Origin: an uncultured Lachnospiraceae bacterium
GTDB taxonomy: Bacteria > Bacillota > Clostridia > Lachnospirales > Lachnospiraceae
Assembly (NCBI GenBank): GCA_947382415.1
Contig: CANCYO010000025.1
Location: 1-36,946, forward strand
Direction of reading: 5' to 3'
DNA: 36,946 nt
In this document: in pieces, positions 29,798 through 36,946 of the stretch
Layout: each line of letters opens with the position of its first letter
Numbering within the stretch: position 1 is the first letter of the stretch
Notes under the pieces: generated by a model
Told to the model about the DNA's origin: nothing
The model's database searches: none
Seen by the model: the letters and a program-made list of their open reading frames with translations, nothing else
Program-made: the position numbers and the translations under genes

Positions 29798-32066
29798 AAA
29801 AGTCGTAATTAAAAAGCTGTTTATATGCAGTGTGGCAATGTGTTTATCCGCTTTGCTCATGTCATGCGGCACCGGCACGTCGGGGGAGAACAGGGATCCG
29901 GATCATGTTGTGAAAGAAGATAAGCGCTCCGGCGCAGCAAGTCAGCGTGAATATGTCTATGTGCCGGAGAGAATTGTGCTCAGGGACGAAAAAGCCGACT
30001 ATGGCAAGATGTATCTGGCAGGCGATGAGGTCTGCTATGTCACGATGAACGGGGAAGCGGCAGAGGAGGTGCAGAATATCGGCAGGTATTCGCTGGCGAA
30101 GCAGGAACTCATTGTCGCTCCCATTCAGTGGCCCATAGAGGAAAGGATTCATGATATCTGCGCCTGTGTTTTTAATCCGGATCACAGCGTATGGATGCTG
30201 ATCAATGCGTATCCGGAGGATTACGGCCGTCTCATCCGTTACCTGTGCAGATTTGATCAGGATGGCAGTAATACCTTTTGTCAGGATGTGACAGAACAAC
30301 TGGGCAGCGGTATTTCCATCGATCACATGGCTCTGGACAGTCAGGGGCGTTTATATGTCTTTACCATTGAAGCAGGCGTATGTTTGTATCAGGAGGACGG
30401 AAGCTGGTATGGCTCCATACCGTATGACTCGGAGAATGTTTGGGTAAGAGGCAGCGCAGAAGGGGCGGACGGCCGTTTTTATGTCTGTGTCGGCCGGGGG
30501 GAACAGCCGGAGCACTGCGTGCTGATGGAGGCGGATTTTGAGAAAAAGCAGCTTGTTGAGGTGGTGGAAGAGTTCCCGAATGCAGACGGATTGTGTACGG
30601 GCGCATCCGGGCGGTATGATCTGGTCTGGTACGATCACGACGCTGTTTACGGATATGATTTTTCTTCGCAGAAAAGGGGAGGAAAGGCATCAGAGGAATT
30701 GTTTGTCTGGGCGGACAGTGATATTAACGGGTATTTTACAGAAGCTTTGGGCGCGCTGGAGGATGGCAGATATTTTGCCATGATAGATGACTGGGCGGGT
30801 GAAGACCGGAGTATTGTGCTGCTTATCAAAACCAGAGCGGAAGAGGCTCCGGTGCGAAAAGACCTGACGCTTGCCACCATAAACGGAGGAAGCGATCTGA
30901 CAGGAATGGCGGTGGCTTTTAACAGGGACAGCATTGAGTGGCATATCACCGTGAAAAATTATGCTTCCCTGAATGAGCTGTATAATGCCATATTAGCCGG
31001 AGAGACCATGGATATCATCGATCTGTCCGGAGCCAATGCGCGCAAGCTTGCCGCACAGGGTGTTCTGGAAGATATCGGGGCCTGGGTGGATGGAAGCGAT
31101 GCGTTTGACCGTTCGGATTTTCTGGACGGGATTCTGGATGTATACGAATTCGACGGCATACTGACAGGGATTCCTGAGAGCTTCTCCATGAAGACCGTTG
31201 TGGGGGACAGGACGCAGCTTGAAAACAACGCCGGACTGTCTCTGGAGGAGCTGCTTGCAGACGCAGGAGAAAATCCCGGGGCACTGCCCTTTGACGGAAT
31301 CACAAAGGAAGAGATGATGCGGTATCTCATGATGTTTAATGAGGATGTCTTTATCGACTGGAATACGGGGGAATGCCGTTTTGATTCGGAGACCTTTATT
31401 GAATTGCTGAAACTGGTGAACCGGTTTCCGGATTCCGTGGAGAATCGGGAGGAGGAAATTTCTCTGCCAAACAAGCTGCTAAAGGGTGACGTACAGTATG
31501 CCATAGTGGATGTCTGGGGCTTCAGAAGCTTTCAGGTTTATGAGGCGGTGTGGGGTGAACATATGGCCTGTGTGGGATTTCCCACCAAAGAGGGGGATGG
31601 CGGGACATTGTGCTTTCCAGACAATGTTTTCGGAATTGCAGCCCGTTCGGAAAACAAAAGCGGGGCCTGGGAGTTTATCGAGGGTATTCTGACCCGGGAG
31701 AAAAATCAATTTTCCAGCATTGCATGGGGTCATTATCCTGTTCTGAAGGAGGATATGAACAGGATTGTGGAGGATGAGTTCAGGGAGGACGAGGAGCGGG
31801 CGGCGAAGGGCCGGGGGCTGGGGAAGCGCACATTCAGGGAGGACGGCTGGACTTTCTCCTATCGCGCCGTGACATGGGACGACAGCAACGAGGTTCAGGC
31901 GCTGCTTCGAGATGCGTCTCCTTTTTATGATACCGAGGATGACGAGATCATCAAAATCATCAGTGAAGAGGCGCAGGCTTATTATCAAGGGCAGAAAAAG
32001 GCGGCGGATGTGGCGGAGGTGATACAAAACCGCGTCAGTCTCTATGTGAGCGAGAATATTCTTTGA
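29790..32066 (+). CDS. Lipoprotein with an extracellular solute-binding-like C-terminal half
   Basis: The 758-residue protein starts with a lipoprotein signal (MIKKVVIKKLFICSV, lipobox LLMSC, Cys26). Residues to about 350 look like blades of a beta-propeller-type sensor region (repeated -LYVFTIEAGVCLYQEDGSW- and -YDLVWYDHDAVYGYDF- strands). From about residue 360 it resembles the type 1 extracellular solute-binding fold: LTLATINGGSDLTGMAVAFN, AILAGETMDIIDLSG, GILTGIPESFSMKTVVG and late ENKSGAWEFIEGILT. No ABC permease or ATPase gene is nearby, so transport is doubtful; given coupling to the ECF sigma and anti-sigma genes it may be a surface sensor feeding that system (inference). The ATG at 29790 is chosen for its position just before the lipobox signal. 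Confidence 0.75.
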   Translation: MIKKVVIKKLFICSVAMCLSALLMSCGTGTSGENRDPDHVVKEDKRSGAASQREYVYVPERIVLRDEKADYGKMYLAGDEVCYVTMNGEAAEEVQNIGRYSLAKQELIVAPIQWPIEERIHDICACVFNPDHSVWMLINAYPEDYGRLIRYLCRFDQDGSNTFCQDVTEQLGSGISIDHMALDSQGRLYVFTIEAGVCLYQEDGSWYGSIPYDSENVWVRGSAEGADGRFYVCVGRGEQPEHCVLMEADFEKKQLVEVVEEFPNADGLCTGASGRYDLVWYDHDAVYGYDFSSQKRGGKASEELFVWADSDINGYFTEALGALEDGRYFAMIDDWAGEDRSIVLLIKTRAEEAPVRKDLTLATINGGSDLTGMAVAFNRDSIEWHITVKNYASLNELYNAILAGETMDIIDLSGANARKLAAQGVLEDIGAWVDGSDAFDRSDFLDGILDVYEFDGILTGIPESFSMKTVVGDRTQLENNAGLSLEELLADAGENPGALPFDGITKEEMMRYLMMFNEDVFIDWNTGECRFDSETFIELLKLVNRFPDSVENREEEISLPNKLLKGDVQYAIVDVWGFRSFQVYEAVWGEHMACVGFPTKEGDGGTLCFPDNVFGIAARSENKSGAWEFIEGILTREKNQFSSIAWGHYPVLKEDMNRIVEDEFREDEERAAKGRGLGKRTFREDGWTFSYRAVTWDDSNEVQALLRDASPFYDTEDDEIIKIISEEAQAYYQGQKKAADVAEVIQNRVSLYVSENIL

Positions 32067-32088
32067 ACCTTTCGTGTGGTTTGGGTAC

Positions 32089-32122
32089 AAAAATGGCTAT
32101 GTGGAAATGCATAGCCATTTTT
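32089..32122. terminator. Bidirectional intrinsic terminator
   Basis: A perfect 13-bp stem, AAAAATGGCTATG (32089-32101) and CATAGCCATTTTT (32110-32122), surrounds an 8-nt loop. With A5 on one side and T5 on the other it can end both the ECF operon (+) and the Uma2 remnant (-). Confidence 0.9.
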
Positions 32123-32139
32123 AACGAGGAATATATAAA

Positions 32140-32355
32140 TCATTTTTGTTCTGTGACGGTTTTGTAAAGATAAGGATAGGACGTATCGTCATCTTTCCAG
32201 TCAAACAGATAAATTTCGACTTGTTTTTTACGCCAGTCAACAATCCAATATTCGGATATGCCGACTTTACAATATGGCTGCATTTTTTCGTTCCGGTCAT
32301 ATTCTTCTGTGGAGTCGGATAAGACTTCCATAACAAAACGGGGAATTCCGGCAAA
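32140..32355 (-). pseudogene. C-terminal remnant of a Uma2-family (DUF820, PD-(D/E)XK-like) protein
   Basis: About 70 residues match the C-terminal core of Uma2 proteins: GIPRFVMEVLSDSTEEYDR, then NEKMQPYCKVGISEYWIVDW and VEIYLFDW. Complete family members are about 180-200 residues; the N-terminal half with the first catalytic acidic residues is missing. Homology fades just upstream of CVRGFAGIP (near 32355), exactly where the AT-rich block and a new promoter begin. The open frame extends to an ATG at 32400 but those residues do not look like Uma2. Best read as a gene cut by insertion or deletion at the island edge. Confidence 0.75.
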
Positions 32356-32393
32356 ACCTCGCACACAAAAAGAAAACGATGTAAAGAAACATA

Positions 32394-32422
32394 TTGCCAA
32401 AACATAACGAACATAGTATAAT
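32394..32422 (+). promoter_or_regulatory. Promoter for the riboswitch-controlled adhesin gene
   Basis: TTGCCA (32394-32399) and consensus TATAAT (32417-32422) are separated by 17 bp. The predicted transcription start near 32429 gives a leader of about 190 nt that contains the whole aptamer and terminator. Confidence 0.8.
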
Positions 32423-32467
32423 AAACAAAAATAATAGAAAGGGGCAGAATATATTTATTTGAGTAAT

Positions 32468-32560
32468 TAATATGAGCAAACTTATGGAAACATAAGGACG
32501 CAAAGCATGAAGTCTACGTAATAAAATGAATTCATTTTATTATATTGATGGTTCGGTTGC
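32468..32560 (+). promoter_or_regulatory. Class I cyclic di-GMP riboswitch (GEMM-I)
   Basis: The core matches the GEMM-I consensus: GAGCAAAC, then stem CTTATG-GAAA-CATAAG (32481-32496) with the GAAA tetraloop, then the signature GACGCAAAGC (32497-32506). GTCTACG begins the second stem, whose tip is a perfect 24-bp palindrome centred on GAATTC (32519-32542), and TTGATGGTTCGGTTGC closes it. These correspond to the tetraloop receptor and the 3' conserved strand of the family. It lies between a strong promoter and a terminator ahead of the surface protein gene at 32616. Confidence 0.88.
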
Positions 32561-32584
32561 AATGAAATTCATTGCAGCTTTTTT
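32556..32584 (+). terminator. Riboswitch expression-platform terminator
   Basis: GTTGCAAT (32556-32563) pairs with ATTGCAGC (32571-32578; one G-U) around a 7-nt loop and is followed by six Ts. Its left arm begins inside the conserved 3' strand of the c-di-GMP aptamer, so ligand-bound aptamer and terminator compete for the same bases, predicting activation by c-di-GMP. Confidence 0.8.
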
Positions 32585-32615
32585 ATTTAAAAATATTTTG
32601 GAAAAGGGGAAAGTG

Positions 32616-35249
32616 ATGAAAAGAATTTGGAGAAAAATAATTGCATATATGCTGGCAGTGATAATGTATTTTAATACTATTAATATACATGTTTATGCAC
32701 AGGAAAATTTTGTCAGAGCAGTTGATATTGAGACAGAAACAACGGACGGATTTGATGATAATAATTGGGATCAGTTAACAACTGAAAAGATTTTTGAGGG
32801 TAAGAATTATAGAGTTATATTTACATTGGTATCTTGTTGGGATGCAGGCTTTAATGCAAATATTAAAATGGAAAATACTGGAGAAAGCATTATTCAAAAT
32901 TGGTATTTAGGTTTTTCATTAAATAATTATATAACAAATATATGGAATGCAGAAATATCTTCTAAAGAGAGAAATGAGTACGTAGTTAAGAATGCAGGTT
33001 GGAATCAGGATATAGCTATAGGTGGAAGTGTTGAATTTGGAATTTCCGGAGATCATGCTTTTAGCGGATTTCCCGAGAAGTATGACTTAATAAGTACGAA
33101 TACGGAAGTTGAGGAAAATAATTATACAATTTGGTATAATGTTGATGGAGACTGGAATAGTGGATTTTATGGCTCAATTTCGGTAAGAAATAATATAGCT
33201 ACGCCAATAGAAGACTGGGTATTAGAGTTTGATTTTGACAGAGAAATTACAGAGATTTGGAATGGTATTATTGAAGAGCATAATGGTAATCATTATGTTA
33301 TAAGGAATGCTGGGTATAATAGTATCATAACATCTGGGGAATGTGTCTCTATTGGTATTAAAGGGGGAGAGGGTGAATCTGGTATTGAACCGGTAAACTT
33401 TGTATTATATTCATATCAAACCATAGATGAAAGTATAAAAATCACAATAAATACAGATGACTTAAGACGGGATGAAAGGTTTGGTTTTTACTATGTTACA
33501 GATAAAACATATGGCATAAAAGGGTCAATATCTAGTTCTGATAAAGTTAAAAGCATGCTTTATGAAGTCAATGACTGTAATGGTAATACGGTTGAAACCA
33601 GTGATATTTCTGTATCAGATTCGTGGAGTGCGACTGGCATGGGATTTACACTTGGGGCTAATATTATCACTGTAAGAGCAGAGTTGAAATCTGGAAAAAC
33701 AATAGAAGAAACAATTATTATTGTCAATGATAGAATCGACAGATTATCACATGAGTTGGATTTTGAGGATCCGGACGGTGATAATATCCCTAATTTTGTA
33801 GAACAATATTTTGGGACAGATTGTAACAATCAAGATACAGATGGAGACCAATTATCTGATTATAATGAACTATATATATTGGGGACAGATCCGACATTAA
33901 ATGATACAGATGGTAACGGTATATTAGATACATTTGAAGATACAGATAAAGATGGCTTAACGGCAATAGACGAAATTAAGTGGAAAACTAATCCATTTGA
34001 TGATGATTGTGATAAAGATGGCTTATTGGATGGTGATGAGGTTTATCAGTACTACACTAAGCCTAATGATAAAGATACAGATGGAGATGGAGTAGAAGAT
34101 GGAAAAGAAATTCAGTTTGCAACAAATCCATTAGTTGCTGAGAAAACATTTGATGTTACAGCATTTGCCAAAGAGGAAGATACTGTAAAAGTATCGGTTA
34201 GTACTTCATTGTCTGGAAATCAGGTAGAAAGCTTGACAGTACATAAATTCGATAATAGTTTTTTATTTCCAACAACGATGCCTGGTTATATTGGCGGAGT
34301 ATATGATTTTAATGTAGACGGGATGTTTTCTAGTGCTATTCTTAAGTTTGAATTTGATGAGAGCTTATTACTGGAAGAAAGGTTTGATCCGGTGATTTAT
34401 TATTATGACGAGAAGGAGCAGCTCTTGGAAGCGCTTCCAACTACAGTAACGGATAATGTTGCGACTGCTACAGTTAAGCACTTTTCAAAATATCTTTTAT
34501 TAGATAGAACTGTTTATGAAGATGCTTTTAAATGGCAGGATGTTTGGAGCGATGCTGGTTATTCAGATGTAGAAGTTATTCTTGTGATTGACGATTCAGG
34601 GAGTATGTATTCAAATGATCATACCAATGAAAGGTTAATGGTTGCAAAAGATTTAGTTGATAGTCTTCCTGAAAAAAGTAAAATTGGAATTGTTAAATTT
34701 GAAAATACTACGTATTTGTTAACATCAACATTGACTGAAGATAAGGAAAAAGCTAAATCATATCTTTCTACCAATTATTTCAGGTCATATGGCGGTACAT
34801 ATATGTATAATGCTATTAACAGTTCTTTTACACTTTATGAATCTACAGACGATACAACATTAAAAATGATGATAGTGTTGAGTGATGGGGCAACTTCTGA
34901 CACTGGGTTGCATTCGTCAATTGTAACGACTGCAAATAGAGCAGGCGTAAAATTATACACGGTAGGTTTGGGAAGGAGCACAAGCTATTTTAATAGCTAT
35001 TTAGAACCTTTAGCAAATAATACGGGGGCAGCATTTTATTTGGCTTCAAATTCAGGTCAGTTGAAGGAAATATATAAAGACATAAGTAAAAAGATAGATA
35101 TTGAAACTGATAGTGACGGAGATGGCATAGCGGATTATTATGAAGATAATATGGTTATGTTTAACGGTGTCACCATTAAGTTAGATAAAAATAATCCAGA
35201 TAGTGATCATGATGGTTTGCAGGATGGCGAGGAGATTGTAGAATTATAG
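32616..35249 (+). CDS. Secreted CBM2-CBM2-calcium repeat-vWA surface protein (ends at an in-frame TAG)
   Basis: An 877-residue secreted protein. Signal peptide: basic MKRIWRKIIAY, hydrophobic core, likely cleavage after VYA before QEN. Residues about 65-157 and 170-268 are two CBM2-like modules (DAGFNANIKMENTGES, ITNIWNAEI, NAGWN--IAIGGSVEFGI; then NSGFYGSISVRN, ITEIWNGII, NAGYN), a family that binds cellulose or chitin. About 384-510 are thrombospondin-3/EF-hand-type calcium repeats (DPDGDNIPN, DTDGDQLSD, DTDGDGVEDG). A von Willebrand A domain starts near 655 with the MIDAS motif DDSGS (Asp659, Ser661, Ser663). More calcium repeats follow to the TAG. The ATG at 32616 has AAGGGGA upstream; in-frame codons further up lie in the riboswitch and are not used. 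Codon use is AT-rich, unlike the operons to its left. Confidence 0.88.
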   Translation: MKRIWRKIIAYMLAVIMYFNTINIHVYAQENFVRAVDIETETTDGFDDNNWDQLTTEKIFEGKNYRVIFTLVSCWDAGFNANIKMENTGESIIQNWYLGFSLNNYITNIWNAEISSKERNEYVVKNAGWNQDIAIGGSVEFGISGDHAFSGFPEKYDLISTNTEVEENNYTIWYNVDGDWNSGFYGSISVRNNIATPIEDWVLEFDFDREITEIWNGIIEEHNGNHYVIRNAGYNSIITSGECVSIGIKGGEGESGIEPVNFVLYSYQTIDESIKITINTDDLRRDERFGFYYVTDKTYGIKGSISSSDKVKSMLYEVNDCNGNTVETSDISVSDSWSATGMGFTLGANIITVRAELKSGKTIEETIIIVNDRIDRLSHELDFEDPDGDNIPNFVEQYFGTDCNNQDTDGDQLSDYNELYILGTDPTLNDTDGNGILDTFEDTDKDGLTAIDEIKWKTNPFDDDCDKDGLLDGDEVYQYYTKPNDKDTDGDGVEDGKEIQFATNPLVAEKTFDVTAFAKEEDTVKVSVSTSLSGNQVESLTVHKFDNSFLFPTTMPGYIGGVYDFNVDGMFSSAILKFEFDESLLLEERFDPVIYYYDEKEQLLEALPTTVTDNVATATVKHFSKYLLLDRTVYEDAFKWQDVWSDAGYSDVEVILVIDDSGSMYSNDHTNERLMVAKDLVDSLPEKSKIGIVKFENTTYLLTSTLTEDKEKAKSYLSTNYFRSYGGTYMYNAINSSFTLYESTDDTTLKMMIVLSDGATSDTGLHSSIVTTANRAGVKLYTVGLGRSTSYFNSYLEPLANNTGAAFYLASNSGQLKEIYKDISKKIDIETDSDGDGIADYYEDNMVMFNGVTIKLDKNNPDSDHDGLQDGEEIVEL

Positions 35250-35282
35250 TATAAATACAGCGAGGATAGAAAAAAGGTTATT

Positions 35283-36203
35283 GTGACGGGTAAGATAATA
35301 TCTAATCCGTTAAAAGAAGATAGAGATGATGATGGACTTTTGGATTTTGATGATCCAGAACCATATAAACACTTTGGATTGTTTGATAATAATATTGATT
35401 TTAAACTGACCGATACTGTTAAAGTTCCATACAATTCCGCTATTGAAGCAGCTAAGCAGATAACGACGCAGGATTATAACAAGATATGGAGGGAAAGAGC
35501 CGCAGATACAATTAATAATGAATATTTGGAGGCACTCTATATTTTAAATATTCAAACAAGAGCGTATATGTTATTAGGAGTTGCATATATGAGTGATGGT
35601 GTTTTGCTGCTGGCTGGTGGTCTGAGTGGTAAAAAGATAGATATTAATGATGGATGTTACTTTCTGGCTTATTATTTATCTTGTTTGGGTGGTTATGTTG
35701 AATACGATGGGACTTTTCCAGCAGTAGGGGATAGTAACGGATTGGAAAAGTATAATAGTTATGTAAATAAACTTTTAAAAGTGTGTGAAAGTGGAACCAA
35801 AGAAGGTAAAGTCATTACATTTACTCAAATAGATTCTGCTTGTGGAGATACACCAATTAATTATTGTGTATCAGGAGATTTAACGACTCTAAATTATTGG
35901 TTAGCGATTAAAGGTGGACATATTGGTATGGCTGGTGAATGTTCATATAATGGATTAGTTTATAATTTGAATTTAATCTATTGTGTTCAGGATTATTATG
36001 ATTTTTATTATGAAGATCCTAAGGGGGGATTAAACAGCATAGGTTTAGTAAATAATGATGAAATGGCATTTTTAAAATTGTTTGGGGCTGCTGAAAACTT
36101 TGAAAATTGTGGGGTATATCATGTGAATATACAATGGAAAAAAGGACAAGATTTATCCGAAGCAACTCAAAAACCGTCAGGGTATTCCTATGTTGGTAAA
36201 TGA
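35283..36203 (+). CDS. C-terminal part of the surface protein beyond the TAG; unknown, possibly toxin-like domain
   Basis: This frame is the same as the upstream gene and is separated from it only by the TAG at 35247-35249. Sense codons resume at once (YKYSEDRKKVIVTGKI) and another calcium repeat follows, DRDDDGLLDFDDPEPYKHF, so it was probably one protein. A GTG at 35283 with AAAGG upstream could restart translation, but without a signal peptide. Past about 35370 lies a domain of some 270 residues I cannot name: a Cys-containing region (DSACGDTPINYC), LAIKGGHIGMAGECSYNGLVY, YCVQDYYDFYYED, and NDEMAFLKLFGAAENFEN. The last two blocks recall C-terminal domains of some Rhs-type polymorphic toxins (memory-based, low confidence). 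The next gene overlaps its end. Confidence 0.65.
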   Translation: MTGKIISNPLKEDRDDDGLLDFDDPEPYKHFGLFDNNIDFKLTDTVKVPYNSAIEAAKQITTQDYNKIWRERAADTINNEYLEALYILNIQTRAYMLLGVAYMSDGVLLLAGGLSGKKIDINDGCYFLAYYLSCLGGYVEYDGTFPAVGDSNGLEKYNSYVNKLLKVCESGTKEGKVITFTQIDSACGDTPINYCVSGDLTTLNYWLAIKGGHIGMAGECSYNGLVYNLNLIYCVQDYYDFYYEDPKGGLNSIGLVNNDEMAFLKLFGAAENFENCGVYHVNIQWKKGQDLSEATQKPSGYSYVGK

Positions 36204-36627
36204 TGAGGTATACAGGGTGAAAAATATAAATAAGCTGATTAATAATATTACTGCTTTGTTTGTGTTTATTATGACGTGTGTAGTCAGTTTTATTTTATCA
36301 GTGGCACAGAGTAATGATGTCAACCTTAACGGTAAAAGTTTGTTTATATTTATAGTCGGCTTTGGGGGCAGCATAATATGCATTTTAATACGATATATAT
36401 TTTTGTATTATATAGCGATTAAACCAAAAAGTGCGGCTATGAGAATATTCATGATATTGTATTTGACGATAGGCAGTATAATATTTATCTCGATGCTGAT
36501 AATAGTTTTACAATTAAGTAATTTTTCCACAGACCCCAGCGCTTTAGCACATTATAACGCATATCAGTTTTTTATGTTGGGTGTCTTAATCTATCAGTGG
36601 TTAGGAGAAAGGCTATTTGAAAAATGA
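36190..36627 (+). CDS. Small polytopic membrane protein (immunity-like position)
   Basis: A 145-residue protein of four hydrophobic segments: ITALFVFIMTCVVSFILSV, LFIFIVGFGGSIICILI with YIFLYYIAI, IFMILYLTIGSIIFISMLIIVLQL, and YQFFMLGVLIYQWLG. No family recognised. The ATG at 36190 overlaps the upstream gene by 14 nt; a GTG at 36217 with GAGG 8 nt upstream is an equally good start (136 aa). Overlap with a large secreted protein carrying a variable-looking C-terminal domain is the usual layout of a toxin and its membrane-embedded immunity protein, but this rests on context only. Confidence 0.7.
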   Translation: MLVNDEVYRVKNINKLINNITALFVFIMTCVVSFILSVAQSNDVNLNGKSLFIFIVGFGGSIICILIRYIFLYYIAIKPKSAAMRIFMILYLTIGSIIFISMLIIVLQLSNFSTDPSALAHYNAYQFFMLGVLIYQWLGERLFEK

Positions 36628-36715
36628 TCAGTGAATTCACCTTCCAAATAACAGTATAATTATTGTGGATCGCCATAAATAACAGAAAATGATAGAAAAG
36701 GGTGTATAGTAATAG

Positions 36716-36758
36716 AAAATCGCAAGGGAGCGAGAGATAGGTTCCCCTGCGATTTTTT
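36716..36758. terminator. Intrinsic terminator closing the AT-rich block
   Basis: AAAATCGCAAGGGA (36716-36729) pairs with TCCCCTGCGATTTT (36743-36756) with one internal mismatch, then T-rich sequence. A-tract before and T-tract after make it usable from both strands: end of the adhesin operon (+) and of the remnant reading leftward (-). Confidence 0.88.
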
Positions 36759-36796
36759 AAGGTGTGCCCGACGGCGCACGTTTCTAACGTAAACGC

Positions 36797-36895
36797 CTAA
36801 TAATCAGGCGGATTGATAAAAAAGCATCCTCCAAATGGACTGGGATCATCTGGTATTAAATCATAGTTACGGCGGCTTATTCCTGTTATCGGAGA
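36797..36895 (-). pseudogene. Possible C-terminal remnant of an unidentified protein
   Basis: On the minus strand an open stretch of 32 codons ends DDPSPFGGCFFINPPDY and a TAG stop at 36797-36799. The frame is closed by a TAG at 36896-36898 and has no ATG, GTG or TTG. The composition looks protein-like, so it may be a decayed gene tail or part of a gene shifted in frame beyond the window. The rest of 36628-36946 holds the terminator and nothing else I can support. Confidence 0.25.
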
Positions 36896-36946
36896 CTATG
36901 AAGAAAAGTCTGTAAATACAGATCTTCTATGATAATGAAGGGCGAA

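Noticed and set aside
32519..32542. The 24-bp perfect palindrome as a mobile-element end or protein operator
   Set aside because: It fits as the apical part of the second riboswitch stem, so no separate function is needed.
32526..32615. A longer start for the CBM2-vWA protein at an ATG at 32526
   Set aside because: It would translate the 3' half of the riboswitch and its terminator, has no ribosome binding site and would put 30 residues before a clear signal peptide. The ATG at 32616 has a good ribosome binding site.
1..36946. CRISPR arrays, rRNA or tRNA genes
   Set aside because: No regularly spaced palindromic repeats and no rRNA or tRNA-like sequences were seen; the short tandem repeats present have no spacers.

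Overview
The window looks like a chromosomal segment of an anaerobic, Gram-positive Clostridia (Lachnospiraceae-like) bacterium. The evidence is strong purine-rich ribosome binding sites, tight same-strand operons, and families common in that group: LTA-synthase-like proteins, Cthe_2159-type beta-helix lipoproteins, a VTC/DUF4956 pair and a class I c-di-GMP riboswitch. No rRNA, tRNA, CRISPR array or complete insertion sequence was seen. Most of the window is fairly GC-rich; about 32.36-36.7 kb is clearly AT-rich and looks acquired.

Layout. (1) 0-1.6 kb: bioA (biotin synthesis) converging on a small unknown gene. (2) 1.7-5.1 kb: an envelope module with a VTC-domain protein, a DUF4956 membrane protein and a secreted beta-helix lipoprotein. 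(3) 5.2-26.1 kb: a run of ten tightly spaced + strand genes behind one recognisable promoter. They encode a GT39-like membrane glycosyltransferase, a Tet(M)-like ribosomal GTPase fused to a Rae1/YacP-like NYN nuclease domain, an MraY/WecA-like transferase, GreA, a HAD phosphatase fused to a CPBP membrane protease, and five consecutive LTA-synthase-like paralogues. The second paralogue carries an N-terminal GT2 glycosyltransferase. (4) 26.1-28.3 kb: a divergent pair of HTH regulators around a duplicated palindromic operator, followed by a membrane-anchored GDPD-family phosphodiesterase. (5) 28.4-32.1 kb: an ECF sigma factor, a PepSY-like membrane protein (probable anti-sigma) and a solute-binding-protein-like lipoprotein. 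(6) 32.1-36.9 kb: a truncated Uma2 remnant; then a promoter, a c-di-GMP-I riboswitch and an intrinsic terminator ahead of a secreted CBM2-CBM2-calcium repeat-vWA protein. That protein's reading frame is interrupted by one in-frame TAG; beyond it lie a C-terminal domain of unknown function and a small polytopic membrane protein.

How the parts may work together. Blocks 2-4 are dominated by envelope-polymer genes: anionic polymer synthases, lipid-linked sugar transferases and a glycerophosphodiesterase. The five LtaS-like enzymes keep their catalytic threonine and metal ligands, so the array probably diversifies glycerol-phosphate-type decoration rather than being decayed copies. The AT-rich block reads as a c-di-GMP-controlled surface adhesin, possibly with a toxin-like tip and an immunity-like neighbour. 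All functional statements come from sequence reading and remembered family motifs; no database search was run.
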